This document shows positions 35,429 through 52,194 of a stretch of DNA of 64,000 nucleotides, one piece after another (position 1 is the first letter of the stretch; each line of letters starts with the position of its first letter). The notes beneath the pieces are model-generated. The model was not told the origin of the DNA. It ran no database searches and worked only from the letters and a program-made list of their open reading frames with translations. The position numbers were made by a program, and so were the translations under genes. The stretch covers positions 7,322,607-7,386,606 of the forward strand of contig SSBO01000012.1 in NCBI GenBank assembly GCA_005281725.1. The letters run 5' to 3'. The stretch comes from Wuchereria bancrofti. Its lineage: Eukaryota > Nematoda > Chromadorea > Rhabditida > Onchocercidae.

Positions 35429-37136
35429 AAATGTCCCCTATTGCAAGGAAATAATTAAGCCCAGTTAAATATTTCATCCTATGATCCGCTTCAGTCAACC
35501 TGAATACTTGCGTAGGTTGTTCCGTGAAAAGCTATCCATATATAATATAGTCGAGAAAAATACCCCCCCCCCCCCCACCTTGAAAAAAGAAAAAAGACAC
35601 CTTGAAAACTAGTATTTGAATGTAGCTACATTTTCGATCTTTGAAACAATCATAGCAGATAAATGAAACTTCTGTGACCAATAAAGATTGCAGGTGAGCT
35701 TCAGTCCACTTCATTACCCCCTGAATGATGATCTAACGAATTATTCGTTTGCTCCGGATTACAATGAGATCCATAATGATTGTGGTGATTTATTCTTCCT
35801 CATGGACGACATCAAATGATCTTGGCCACTTTTTTCTGCACACACACATTTCAGTTGTATACAGTGTACCTGCTAGTCACATAGCATCCTTCCAATGCCT
35901 GTGATAACGTTTTTATCATTCAATTTTCACTTAGATTTGCTCGGCCATACCAAGCAACATTACCGATGCATTATAGAAATTTCTATTATGTGGTGACATA
36001 GCATTTAATTCATATCATTAGTATTAAGGCTAAATTCCTTTATATCTAGATCTTCACATGTAGCAGCTTTTCATCTCCTAGTCAAAGAAATAATGTTATT
36101 CAGTTAGCTGTAAATATAGTAAAATGTATAATCACCAGAACGATAACTTCGCGTCTCTTGAGAGAATCTTCCCTCACCAATCCTCTACCTCTAATAACTC
36201 CAGAATACCTCTACCTCATTTTCCACACTACACCAATTCGAGCTAGCTGAATTTCAAATTCCAAATTTCACAACCCAGTCAAGTTCCTCAATTCTTATCC
36301 GTTATTTAGTGACAGTTTCTCATAATTGAACATGTGTATTTTTCATCGTAATTTAGACAAATTCAGCAGCACTTAGATATCCTACACTATGACGGACGAC
36401 TTCCTACATTACACACCAATGACCATTTAAGAAGCTGCATTAACCTAACAAAGTATAGACGAATTAAAAATGGCCAACCTCCCCAGCCCTATACTTCACT
36501 CAATGTCATTAACTGAGTTCTGCTTGAATTTAATTCCGCTACCTCTCACGTCAGCTCTAGTTATTTTTAAGTTAAAGATTTTATTGTGCCTTGCATAAAA
36601 CATATCTTTTTGTTTGTTTGCTTGATACATAAAGGAAGCCCTCAAAATTGTTCTTTTAGTGCGGAAGACCAGTCAAAAATTTATAACACTTTAAAAGTAA
36701 AAACATAAATTAACTTTATGAAATACAAACTATATCAATTATCACAATTCGATATCGAAAGAAATCGAAATTGAAGTTCTACAAATAAAAGTGAGCAACA
36801 AGCATTAATAGAAACAATTTAACAATATTAAAATATATGTAAAGAGAAAACATTGACAATCCAAGACAATTTTATTTCAATCACTTCGGAGAGCACTTAA
36901 TGTAAAACAATCCTTCAGACTAACAACATACAATAAGTATTATGTATGGACAACAAAACAGTATCTTTACTAAAACGTAGAATGGGGTATTTTGGAAATT
37001 CAAGTCAAATTATAAATTGTAAAACAGTCGAAACCTCTAGACACCTCATAATTAGGATAATATCTAATTTTCCCGTGTACAAATTCTATTCATTTGTTAC
37101 TTTCATTCAAATAAATAGATTGAGAACTTTGCAAAT
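35429..37136. other. Convergent intergenic region, 3' ends of two genes
   Basis: Lies between the stop codons of the plus-strand nuclear receptor and the minus-strand proteasome gene, so it must hold both 3' untranslated regions. It contains a 14-base C-run (35563-35576). A TTTATT at about 36871 reads AATAAA on the minus strand and may serve the proteasome gene, though it is some 260 bases past the stop. No further gene seen. Confidence 0.5.
35563..35576. repeat. 14-base poly-C run
   Basis: Fourteen C in a row directly after a GAGAAAAATA stretch. In such AT-rich DNA this is unusual and prone to sequencing error in length. It lies just past the nuclear receptor stop codon. Confidence 0.85.
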
Positions 37137-40258
<3,122 letters not shown>

Positions 40259-43200
40259 ATGTCTTACAAGTGGAAAAGGGAAAATTGGGGATGTGAACTG
40301 GGTGATAACGAACGAATTATTGATTGGTCATTTTTAGCGGAATTGAATTTCACATTAGCTGCTTTATTAACTTCTAAAGGTGAAGTAATCATGTCATTTT
40401 AGGTTTTTATTGGCGACTTGAATTTAGTGGTGGCATCAGAATCTAAAATTGTATTGAGTAATTGTTATTAACTGAAGCCATGCTTGTAAGAATTGGGTAT
40501 ACTTGTTATACATTTTAAATTTTCAATTTCTTTTGCGAAATTGAGCAAAATCTTTTTAAATACGAATGCGCATAGTGTAAGTATAAGCTCGTATTTATTC
40601 AGTAAATCGTAGTGTTCATCTGTCATAATAGCTTCTTTGTAGACTTTTTCCCGAATATACATTACAGAATAAGGGAATTAAAATATTCGTGGGAGTCTTA
40701 AAGTTGATTGCCTTTGTGAACTGGGAACTGCTTTTTTTTTCAACAGTTAATTTTTGTTTCATGTGATTAGGTCTGCTTTTATTGCACATCAAATAAATAT
40801 TTTTTGTATAGGTGGGGTTCTAATTTATTCTAACGTTGGAAGCAGTGGCACCAAACTCTGTGTTACTCATTTACAAAAATTTGCTCCAACTGTAAACGAG
40901 GCTGCTGCCATATGCGTTCTTCCTGATGCCAGTGGGCTAGCATTTATTCTTTTAAAGGGGAGTGTTCTATTGGTACCGCTGCGGTGTATTCTAGTAAGTT
41001 TTCGTTCTTTTAATTAACATGGATATCACTTTTTACAACGGAGATTGGAAGCTGTGCTGATTTTATTTGTACAGGTAGTTATTTCAAATTCTTGCTCATG
41101 TATTTTCTTTGAGGACGTGCCATGGGGTAGATGTGATATTTTGGCCAATGATTCCGTTTCAATTTTGGAAGTTAATGGTGTGGAAGAAGGATGCTTGTGT
41201 ACACCAACTTCTGCACTCTGTTACAGTGCTCATCATTCAAATCGTCCTTACTTAATATATGCGAATAAGGTATCATTATTATATTTTTTCATAACTCACC
41301 TTTCAAGTACAACGTTGATTTTATATTTGTTCTTTTATAGGCAGGACAGCTTTTCATTATTGATTTAACTATGATGGTAGTATCCGTGATGTTAAGAGCA
41401 CCGGAAAGCATTCATAATATTGCTTTGTACACAAACAAAGGCGATGTTCATTTACTGGTTTGTTTTCCTTTTTCGAAATTTTTTATTAAGGGTGCATCAG
41501 ACAAATATTCACCTAATTTAATCTCAGTCATGCTGACAATTGTTTGTCTTCATTATTTTTTATGAAGTTTACTTCAGGTAAGCGGTTTCACGAGTGAACA
41601 GTGGATATTGCCACTGGAAACTGATGGACGTGGCTTGCGTGAAACGTTAGGTCAGGTTATACCATGGGATTTAAGAGAACAGTATCACAAAACATCGCAG
41701 ATCAGTGTTGCCTTCGATGGGTTGCTTGCTGTGCTTAGCACTGAAGATTGTGTTGTCAAGGTAAGCCACGAATTTTCCAGAAATTGTTAATATTATCAAG
41801 TGTTTATCTGTCTACCATCGTAAAAGCCCAGTATATAACATATGACAATATTGTTTAAAAGAACTGTTTATAATTTTATTGAGTTCTACGACGATGCCGA
41901 TATGAAAATAGCGAAAAATATCGTCTCTGTGCCTGAAAATACGTGGCAGGTGCATATTCTTCCGCATGTGGTATTTGCTATTACTGATCAGGTTTCTGAC
42001 AATGGAGTTTCTGTTCACTTCGGTGTGAGTTTCCACGTATTGTATTAATTTGTTGCTTCATATGTGATTAGTTCTGCAGTGTTATATTAAGTTCAAACGA
42101 CGTTCTAACCATCATAACACAAATAGCATGCGGTGTGCCATCTCGATCTTATTATTTATATGATTGTTTAGTTTAAGTACCATTTTAGGGTTTGTTCAGT
42201 ACTGCAAAGATTTTTTACGAAAAAATCCTTGATTTTTCAAGTGAGAAGGTATTGGGTTTTGTACCGATTATATGCGAGAATATTCTGCCTTCGTGTTTAC
42301 TTGTGACGGAACATGACGTTATCGTTTTATCTCCAAACAAGTTATTTCTTTGCTATTATATCTCGCAGCCACAGTTTTACATAGTATTTACTTTATAGTC
42401 TTTCTGAATCTTGTGTTTGTAGTTATGACAATTCTAGAGAGCTCCATATGGAAATGGTGATAAAACGTTTTAGGTCTTTACGCGAGGTTCTGGTTGATTA
42501 TGTCGCGGAACTCGACTTCAGTTATAACATTTGCATGTTAGTAGCTGAAACATTTAAAATAAATGTCGCTGATTTGGTTCAAAATGTCCTTGACGACACT
42601 TTTTCTACTATTCAGAATTCTGCAGACAGAGAAATCATTCTGAATAAACTGATTAATCTTGCACTTGATTCATCTGTGAGTTCATGACACGCACTTTTGC
42701 AGTTTTTGGTTAATTTGCTGGAAAATGATATTTGTTCCAAATTATTTTTTGAGTTTCCAGTTGGGATTTTTTAAAACTTAGTACTTGTAAGTTGCCTTGT
42801 CGAGTCAACGGTTATATCCTTTGGCCTAGTATTCTGAATACTAGTACTAGCCACAATCATTGTATGCGTTTTCAAATCTGTTGGTAAAACTTGGCAAATA
42901 TCAAATATAGAAGTGTGAACACTAAATGTTGGCTCAACGAGTTATTTTCCAGGATTCTTACTTCATTCTTTTTCAGATGGATCTTATCACTTTAATAGAG
43001 TGGTGCACGAAGAGTAGTTCTGAACATGCCCTTGTGGAAGTGGTGAGAGACATATGTGCAGAAGATCCAAATGAAAAAGGCAGACATTACATGATCAACC
43101 TTTGCATGGCTCGTTATAAAGCCTTCCCTCAAGACAAAGATAAAATCGAAACCATTTTAAAGTAAGTGTTTTGATCTTGGAACTGCAGTGTTTACCACTT

Positions 43201-46200
43201 TCTTGCATTTTATACTAGTGATAAATTCCTTCATCTGTATTCTTCATAATGACAAAAAAGACTAGTTTTTGGTCTCTTATAAATTTTTCCGAAATTCCAG
43301 CGAATTTTTGATACAACATCAAGATGTTCACGTCGGCATGGAACAGTTGCTTGAAGCGGATTTTTGGACGACTGTTACTATAGTTGTTGATAATTCGTTA
43401 GATAAAGCTGAGATTGTGGGAAGATATCTAGCAAGAACCAAAAAGGATTGGCCAGCAGTTCGTAGTTCATTCATTGTGAAAATTTTGTCATCTCTGTGTT
43501 GGAAATCATGCAGCAAAGAGGATGGTGAAATGCTTTTACGGCGTATGACGGAATTTGTACCTCACCTGAGATCTATACCACATCTCACTACTTTTGCTAA
43601 GATTGGAGTGGAACAGGTGACGAGGTTTGTAATTTTTTGATGAAGCCGACTTCTTTACTTGATTATAAAATTCTATTTTAGCTTAATAGCTCGAAGGTTT
43701 GATTTGAGCAGATATATTTGCGAAGTTATATTCTTCTTGCAGTTATCAAAATAATGCATCTGTTCTCTACGTGATATCTTTGTTGCATCTGATGCAAGCA
43801 ACATATAATACTGTAAGTTTTTCAGGTTTTTAATGTAAAGAGACTATTTTTCTATGCTGAACCATTTCCATGTTTCATTACTGAGTTCATATTTCTCAAA
43901 TACTCTCTAAAAAACTTTTCTTTATTTGAATTTCCCTTGTTATATTAGACTGTTTGTTAGTGTGGATAACTGACATTTTTTTAATATTTAATATAGTCAA
44001 ATTTTAATATAGTCAATGTGAAATTTGTTCATGGACATTCGTGGTTAAAGGTTAACTATAATATATTAAAGCTATATTAAGAGACAATAATTAAAATTCG
44101 TTGCAGCGTTTTCCTTCTGAAGCGGATAGCATTATTTCAAGTGGATCGAACTTTACTGCCGTAGTGACTTCTGAGGAAGGTATTGGTTATTGGGGAGAAT
44201 TTTCCCCAGGACCATTAAAGTCAAAAGAATGTGAAAAATCTCTTGGACAACGTGCATCTCGTTTATGTGTGCTGGATTTACCTGTTCGAATTTGTAGCGT
44301 TTCTTGCGGCACCGAACATTTGCTTTGCTTAACTATACATGGGAAAGTCTATGCATTTGGTCGAAATAGGTTTGAAATAGTATTATATTGGTATTAAAAT
44401 TCAGGGGTTTTTAGAGGATAAAATTTTTCATTCGCAATTTTTTCTTTTTTGCTGACAAAACCGATTTGCTTCTTGTAATGTACTGTTTTTAAGCTCATAA
44501 CAAAGTTTTGTTGAATGTGGCGAATTCTGTTATTTATAGATTTGGTCAGTGTGGTGTTGGTCATACAAGTGAGATTACGGTGGCAGCGGAAATTGTCGAT
44601 AATTATGGGAGCGCCCGTGCAGTATGTGCTGGACATTATCATTCAGCATTAATCAATGAAGAAGGATATGCTTTCACTTGGGGTTGGTCGTTTTATGGAC
44701 AGCTTGGAATTAATACACGCTCTTCATTCACAGACGAACTGGTTCCGAGTCTGGTGAAATCTTTGAAGTAAGTTTTAAGATTTGTACTTATTGTTCAGCA
44801 GTTGAATGATAGTTTTTATATGAGTCCGTACTTTTTTTTTTAAATTGTTGCAATTCCACTCTAACACTCGAAACGAGTGTTTATTGGTTTTCAGTTTAGT
44901 TTAGAGTTGAAAGAAATGAAATTTTTGTTTAAAAAATATGTCAGAAAGCACACTTATAGTATGTATTTCAGTGGGCGAGTTATTTCAGTTGCTTGTGGAT
45001 ATGCACATACATTGTTTTTGATGGAATCAGGCGTTGTTTATTCTTGTGGTAACGGGTCATATGGACAGTTGGGTGTTGGTGCTGAAATAAAAAAACGTTT
45101 CGAACCTGAGGCAGTTCCTGTGCCGAATAAAGTTCTCATGATTGCTTCGAAGTATTTCCACTGTTTAGCTGTATCTGAAGGGCAGAAAATTTATTGCTGG
45201 GGTGCTAATCCGCAAGCACTAAAGATGAAAATGTTTGTTAAACGAAGATTGCGCATAGAAACAGATAAAGGTACTTCGACGAATGTGAAAAGAAATGATA
45301 AACTGACAATCAGTAACTCCCACTTAACAGTCACTGAGTTGGAACATATGGTTTGTCTTTCACTGATTAATGTTTTTTTTATAAGTTTTGGTTCAAAATG
45401 CAATTGAGAAGTAACTTTACATAACTTCAGGTGCAGGGAAGAATAATACACATTGATGCAGGTTATAGTCATTCAGCTGTTATAAACGAATATAAAAATC
45501 TGTACACGTGGGGTAAAAGTTTGGATATGCAACTGGGTCATGGTAACAAGAAAGAGCAAGAAGAACCACATCAGCTGTTTGAACCAGCTGCTGCTTGGGA
45601 TTTCGTTTCGTGTGGTATACTTTGTATTCTGTACTTAACTATGTTATTTCTGAAGTTGTAAAGACACTTTTTTTTTGTAGGTTACGATTTCACGACTGCC
45701 GTAACCTCTCAAGGCACTATCTACGTCTGGGGGAGAAATTATAAAGGCCATTTGGGTGTTGAATCAGGCGTTCCTTCATCAGTTAGTCGTAAAATTGTAT
45801 TCAAAACTGCTAAAGGTCCTTCGAAGACAATTGAAGTGGCTGGTGATAGTCCTTGCATACCACGACCAACAAAGTTTCCAGCTTTGATTGCGTTTTCGCT
45901 CACAGGTTTTTCTTGGTTGCATTACTTTCCCTGTTTCAAAACTATTTTTCCGTGTGTAAATTTATTATTATTATAAAAAAATGATTTTTTTTAGCGTTAG
46001 TTGCAAAGTTTAAGGTGAGTTATTCAAATTTCAGAAGTATGTTTTGACGAAGTGAGAAGACGTAGTTTCATTGATTTTGTCAAAAAAATGGATTCAAACG
46101 CAATCTCAGATATTTCTTCTGAGCTTCTTAGAAATCCAGTGTACTGTCTTCCTGCTATATACATGCATTTATTGGCTGGTGATCTCATTCATGCTATTGA

Positions 46201-46558
46201 ATTTCTTATTCATTTGCCGTCCAGAGAAATAGAAGCAATAGCAGATAATAATAATGAGCAAGAAGGAAGCGGATTTTTTGCGTCCATTGATATTATCTGG
46301 GATTTGATATGCAAACACCCAAATTTTACGGTTCAGTCCAAGGCTATATCGAATTTGCTGAGCACTTTTCTTGTTGGTGATCGTGTTATTAAAAATAAGA
46401 AATTAAGCGCCTTGGCTCCGCTACTTTTGATTTCGAAACCAGATGTACTTTGTTCGTTGAATTCATCTGAATTCCTGGAAATTTTGGAGAAATGGCAACC
46501 TGATCCATCTTTTCATGGTCTACAAGTATCTCAAAATTCTATCCAGGTTTGTCGATAA
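40259..46558 (+). CDS. Large RCC1-repeat protein, candidate GLO-4/claret-like
   Basis: Seventeen exons join in phase: 40259-40379, 40812-40993, 41075-41269, 41341-41457, 41578-41760, 41884-42024, 42189-42340, 42423-42675, 42977-43161, 43301-43624, 43743-43812, 44107-44369, 44540-44767, 44972-45350, 45431-45614, 45681-45905 and 46035-46546 (or read through to TAA at 46558), about 1240 residues. The first 330 residues look like a beta-propeller (repeated strands such as GGVLIYSNVGSSGTKL, AGQLFIIDL, SVAFDGLLAVLSTEDCVVKF). A helical part follows. From exon 12, RCC1 repeats appear: FGRNRFGQCGVGHTSE, AGHYHSALINEEGYAFTWGW, SFYGQLGINTR, ACGYAHTLFLMESGVVYSCG, SYGQLGVGAE, AGYSHSAVINEYKNLYTWGK, YVWGRNYKGHLGVESG. 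The tail is helical (LPAIYMHLLAGDLIHAIEFL). RCC1-like proteins of this size with a non-RCC1 front include C. elegans GLO-4 and fly claret, needed for lysosome-related organelles through a Rab. That identity is inference. A further exon near 47730 is possible. Confidence 0.92.
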
Positions 46559-49500
46559 ATTTTGTTATGTGAAAAGTTGATTAAGATATCCTATCGTTCT
46601 TCCAGTTAGTTTATGTTTTCCATTAAGGCCTCATTACTTGTGGTGTAATCCTTCACTGGTTTTTATATATCGTTTTGTTTTGTTTTCATATTCAGAATTT
46701 ATCAGTATCCGTAATTTTATTGTTCCTGCCCCTCACTTGCTTATTTTCCTTCCTAAGATAAGAAATCCTTAACAGCTCTATATTTATGTGCTGGAAATTA
46801 AGTTCAAAGTTGTTTGGGATGTTCTATGAAAAAAAAAATAGGTAATGAAATACTGAGTACTGCAGATAATGCAAGCTAGCGTAGAAGTCTGTGGGTTTTC
46901 TCGTATGCTTACTTACTGCCATTAGGATTTCTTTTAATTGGTTAAGGTAATTTAGCAATGTCTTAGCAGTGTACATTCAGGATGAAAAACGTCAGTTAGA
47001 TTGATTTACTAATTTTTGGATTGGGCAAATTATTCCCTAAAAGGTGAAAACACAAACAACAAAGTGATATATAACTATCATTGGATGAATACAATCTAAA
47101 TAAAAAACAGTTTCTTAATGAAGAGGCGTATGTTGGTGAAAACTATGTTTTTAGTCTTTCATTTTAATTTTAGTTAATTGGAATTAGGGTTTTTTGGTAT
47201 TATTCACTCTTTATGGGGGAGAAAAGTCTTTATTTTTGTTAACATTTTTGTAATGTACTTTTGGTCGGTGTCTGTTACTAGCCAGTCCAGAGCACATCTG
47301 TGACCTTAAGTTTTCTCGGAGGCAAAAAACTTCAGGAGTTCTTTTGTTCTCTGTAGTCCAATTTGAAGTTCGGTTTTTGGTATTATAATTTGCGGGTAGC
47401 GCAGTATGATGTATATATCAGGGGGGAAATGTTTTTGCATAATCTTTTAGAATTACTCAGGAAGAGTGCGGTACTGGACTTGCTGTGGTACTGTGGAAAA
47501 ACACCCTGTGATGGTTCGGAACAGTATAATTAATGATAAAAGACGAGTTTGTCGAAGATGCTGTGAAAAATGGTCATGCTCAGTGCGAGCAAAGTTCCTT
47601 AAGTACAAAAATAACATTAGTAATTAACGTGGACGTGCATTTCCAGCATTAGTGTGCTCCATGCAATCACGTAAGTGAACTTTGATGATAAATATGGCAA
47701 CAAAATGTCATAAGTGAACATAAGGGCAGCAAAGCTCTGACCGTATGTTGAGGAATCTGCTGGATGAAACTTGGGCCACTGTTTCAAGTCACTCATTTGA
47801 ACGCCAGAGATTTTTAGCTAGTTTGGATAACTACCGTGAAACAGTTTTACAATTACAGACTTATGTTTATATATGGAAATTTATTTTACAAGTTCAGTTC
47901 TACTGCGGTTTGATTCTGATAAGCACTTAGTTTTCATCCTTACGCAGAAAGGTTGGGGATCTGAAATTGTGGTTGTAAGCAAGTTCTTGGAAATGGAGAA
48001 ATAGCGAATCCGTTTTTCCAGTGTTTCTAAGGTTTCAATGCAAAAACAGACCGGTGGCAAATATCGTAGAGTTAAGAGATCTGTCTATGCAAAAGCTTAT
48101 ATTATAAGTGAAGTTTATCGGAGATCAACGAAACCCTTTTATTTGTGAGATTGCTTATATCGTATTTCCTATCGTGGATTTGATATTCATTAACCCCCAT
48201 TGTAGGAAAATTATAACTGTGCCTTTATATATCGTTTGTGTTTTGTTTTTGAAATTTATGGTGTGTATTAAAAATTTTTGTCTACTTGCATTTCAGTGTA
48301 TTCATCGATCATGCCATAAAAAATCAGCAATGAGAGGATAGTGTGACAGAATGTACTTTGATTTTTTTTTTATTTATTTGGGACGGTTAATGATGATAAA
48401 TACTGTAATACTGTACAAATTTAGTTGAGATGAAAGACGTTTGCTCAGTTGTTTATGTCCGAGGAATGATTTATATGTTTCAAAAAAAGTTTACAATTCC
48501 CGACATATCTATATGTCCAAAAATTAAAAAAAAAGTGCCTGATTCAAAAATATAAAATATTCAGGCTGAAAGTTACAGAATCTTCCGTTACTCATTCCCT
48601 TTCATTGCTGCATGTTGAGGTTGAGTGAGTAGCTGTTTTTCACTGAAGTCCGAACTACAGCACTTCATTCCATATAATCTGGTTTTAAAAAAAGCATTTC
48701 TTTCAAGGCAAACAAACCTATGATTTTGCTTTGTGCGTTTTCGAACTATATTCTGGTAGATACTACATGGGAATTATTCGGCAAAATAAGTGTAAAATAT
48801 GTAATTGCTTACTGCAAGTATTATCATCCGCGAATGTTACGTGTCCAAAGTTTCATTTGCAACGCATTGTAAAGCATCAAGCGACAATACTTTAGTCTCA
48901 CGCTTATTAAAGTGATATTTATTTGAACTAGGGGGACAATTAGCGAAGAACAAGGAAGTAAATGATACTGAAAGAACAAAGTGTAACAGCAATTATAGCT
49001 TGCAGACTGTAACAGTCTGCGGTAAGAATTTCGTTGAACTGAATTGTTCCGCACCATTTGTCAATATTTTATATAAAAAAAAAAAGAAATTGAGGAAGTT
49101 TACTGATCAAGAGAGCTAGTACACTGTCCGTCTGTTGGAGGCTGATTACATTGATGGCGTGGAATCGATGCCTGTAGTGATAAACATCATTGCTGCATAC
49201 TACTCCAGGAAAAAATAGTCTGATTAGCTCGCAGATGAAGATTTAAGGACATATTTAGGGTAGCAAAGAAAAAAAATTAGCTTGAAATAATAGGTCTACA
49301 ATAGCTGCGTTTGGCATAATTCACCATTCTGTTCCATTCAAAGAAATACATGAAAGGCTGAATGACCTCTATGATTCTGACGATGATGCATAATAATAAT
49401 CAATACTTTTTCAATAGTTTTTGGCAGTCATAATACTTTTCAATACTTTTTGGCAGTCATAATAAATGAGAAAGAGTGGTGGAGAAGTGGGAAAAGCAAA

Positions 49501-50527
49501 TTTGCTTTAGAGGACCAAACCTTTGAAAGTAAATACTGAAATTTGTTTATTGTCATTAAATCAAATAAGAGGTAAAAATGAGTTAGAATTAAGGGACAGA
49601 ACTGATGATTATGCATAAAATGTAGTGTTTTCTATACATACAATGCGTTTTATGGCCAGATAAAGCACAAAAATGTTATTAAGAAACAGAGGTGATTTAT
49701 TGAAATCTGAGAGTAAAAAGTGATTGGTTAAGGCGACGATGATTGGACAAGAAAGTAATTATGGTAAATGATCGATTAATGTTTGGGTTCACGCGCCCAG
49801 TTTTATGAAATGTTATAAAGGGCATACATGTCGCATTGCTTACTCTTGCTCTTCTGCTGCGACATTTTTGAGCACATCTTCACCATTTTCAGTTGAAATT
49901 TTAGCTTACAAACATATCTTACCCAAAAGTTTCTGTTCCAAATTAAATGTTGTTTGAGGGAGATTTGAAGACTATTTTGGTGTCATTATTGCATTAACAT
50001 TTTAATTTAAAGATGTAGGTCATATTGTATTGTCGAAAACAATTTGAAAATTTAAAATGCTCAAACATAAGTTTATCTGTCAGTAAACTAAAGCGACTCC
50101 TTTTTTCCTGCATGAACCTGTTGGAATTATCTGATGAGAGAGGCGGGAATGATTCAACAAAAAATGAAAAAAGTGGAAGTTGGGGACAAATATTACGGAA
50201 GTATATGGCAATTTTTTCATATTTCAATTGCTTACATTGCACTCTTGGTGTGATCTAACTGGCACTTTTTTAATACAAAAGAATGCAAGTAGTCTTATTA
50301 ACTCTTTTGAATTCTGTCTAGAATCATTTATTCCCACGTAAGCATGTCGACTTTTTCCAGTGAATCTTGTCATTTATATTTCCTGACCACTTTTCCACTA
50401 ATGTTATTGCCCTTTCTTCTTTTTATTTTTCAACGCTGCATAGGTGTTTCACATAAAACTCTGTCTTTTGTTCACTTCATAAAGATTTGATTTTCAGGAA
50501 TAAACGGACTGTCATATTTTTAAGGAA
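46559..50527. other. Intergenic, one possible extra exon, short tandem repeat
   Basis: A stretch at 47730-47850 follows GGGCAG and reads LRNLLDETWATVSSHSFERQ then RFLASLDNYRETVLQLQ, amphipathic and protein-like. Its phase (0) would fit a splice from the donor at 46547, so it may be a distal exon of the RCC1 gene. It has no clear donor after it. A short duplication lies at about 49395-49462. Otherwise nothing recognised. The last few hundred bases should carry the promoter of the purine nucleoside phosphorylase gene. Confidence 0.4.
49395..49462. repeat. Short tandem duplication
   Basis: TTTTTGGCAGTCATAAT occurs twice in succession, each preceded by a CAATACTTTTT-like stretch. Unit about 30 bases, two copies, slightly diverged. 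Confidence 0.7.
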
Positions 50528-52194
50528 ATGTCAACATCCGTGCAATTATATGACAATGGCAAGGTTATTAAGTAAGTTCTTAAACATGTATGTTTCAGGA
50601 TTATTTATCAAGACATTTCACGGGAGGGATCTATAAGTGTATGTTTTCTAACAATCAACTATTATTAAATGTCTTGCAGCCCAAAAAGTTATGATGATCT
50701 GTCTGAAATAGCAAAGTCAATTCTGAAACAGATACAACTGAAAGAGGTACCAAAGATAGGCATCATATGCGGTTCTGGTTTAGGCAGCATTGCAGACTTT
50801 ATTGAACAAGCAGAAATATTATCCTACACCAAGATTCCTGGCTTCCCAATCTCACATGGTAAGTAATAAATTTTAAATGGAACTATTTCGATCATTTCTA
50901 TTTAATAATTTCACTAATTTTTTGAACTGCTTGCTTGAAATAAGTTAAAATTACTAGAAAATTGCAGTTATCGGCCACAAAAGTAATTTAGTGTTCGGTT
51001 ACATAAACGGAAAATATGTTATTTGTATGCAAGGTAGATTTCATCCATACGAATATGGAATGGACTTGGCACTGGTTAGTCATGTATTTCATTATCATTC
51101 AAAATGATAAATCTAAAGTTGCAACTTTAAGTATAATTCAACGTATTTTTTGCTATTCAAAATAATCAGAAATGACATTAAAAAAAAGAAGTCAAAAATA
51201 AATAGGAGATGCAAGTTCTGTACAATAAAACCTTGCAGAGTTTAAATGTGACGTTAAATATATTTGTAGTGTGCGATGCCAGTACGAATATTACATTTAC
51301 TGGGAGTGGAAACACTAATTGTATCAAATGCAGCTGGTGGGTTGAACTCCAATTTCAAAGTGGGTGATCTGATGATAATCAAAGACCATATATTTTTCCC
51401 TGGCTTAGCTGGATTTTCGCCTTTTGTTGGTTTACATGATCAACGATTTGGCGAACGTTTTGTTTCCCTTCATGAAGCTTACGATTCGAAACTCAGGTTC
51501 TTATTTTGATTTTCATTTCATACCTTTTATTGTGCCACATTTTATGCAGACGTTGCAGTATAAAGGTTTGTTGCCATGAAGTGCAGTTATATAAACACGA
51601 ATGTAAAAAGACGTCTTTTTTAGAAAATTAGCTATAGAAGTGGCTAAACGACAAAAAATACGAATTCATGAAGGTGTTTATGCAATGAATGGAGGTCCGC
51701 AATTTGAATCTCCTGCCGAGTTACGGATGTTGAAGATGTTAGGAACAGATGCTATTGGTAGGTATCTTCTATGTTATCTTTCCACCTTAAAGGTAATTTA
51801 GAAGCTTTTAAAACAGGTAAATGACATTACTTTCTTTTAGGAATGTCAACATGCCATGAGGTAGCTGTTGCATGTCAAATGGGAATGCGAGTTTTCGGCT
51901 GTTCACTTATTACTAATATGTTTGTTTATAATATGTCATCATAAACAGGAAGTTTCATCTAAGCAAATATTTCACCTTATTGAAAGCTAAGGCAAAAGTT
52001 TTTGTCTGTTAACAGCAGTGGTTTTAAATGAAGGCTTCCTTGTAAAAAAAGGAGTATTAAATGAAGCAATTTGCAGAGCAAACCTAGATCCTAAGAATGC
52101 AGTTATGGTGACGCATGAGGAAGTGCTGAAAACGGGAGAGGAAGCACAGGAGAGAACCTGCAGTTTCATTTCTGAAATTGTCAAAAATTTATGA
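50528..52194 (+). CDS. pnp-1: Purine nucleoside phosphorylase
   Basis: Cytosolic enzyme splitting inosine and guanosine with phosphate to base plus ribose-1-phosphate, in purine salvage. Filarial worms depend on salvage because they are thought not to make purines de novo. Seven exons: 50528-50571, 50680-50858, 50968-51074, 51270-51496, 51624-51757, 51841-51919 and 52077-52194, 295 residues, all junctions in phase, near the usual 288. Seen: phosphate loop ICGSGLG at residues 44-50, [13 protein letters not shown], the family signature [30 protein letters not shown] with Glu214 in the place of human Glu201, GMSTCHEV, and SLITN with Asn256 in the place of human Asn243, the purine-binding pair. 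The last exon begins [17 protein letters not shown]. An upstream open stretch in the same region (52019-52076) is excluded because its phase does not fit. All catalytic features appear intact. Confidence 0.96.

Noticed and set aside
52019..52076. Extra coding segment before the last PNP exon ([17 protein letters not shown])
   Set aside because: No donor in the preceding exon offers the needed phase. Splicing to 52077 gives the family's normal ITN-IAN continuation.
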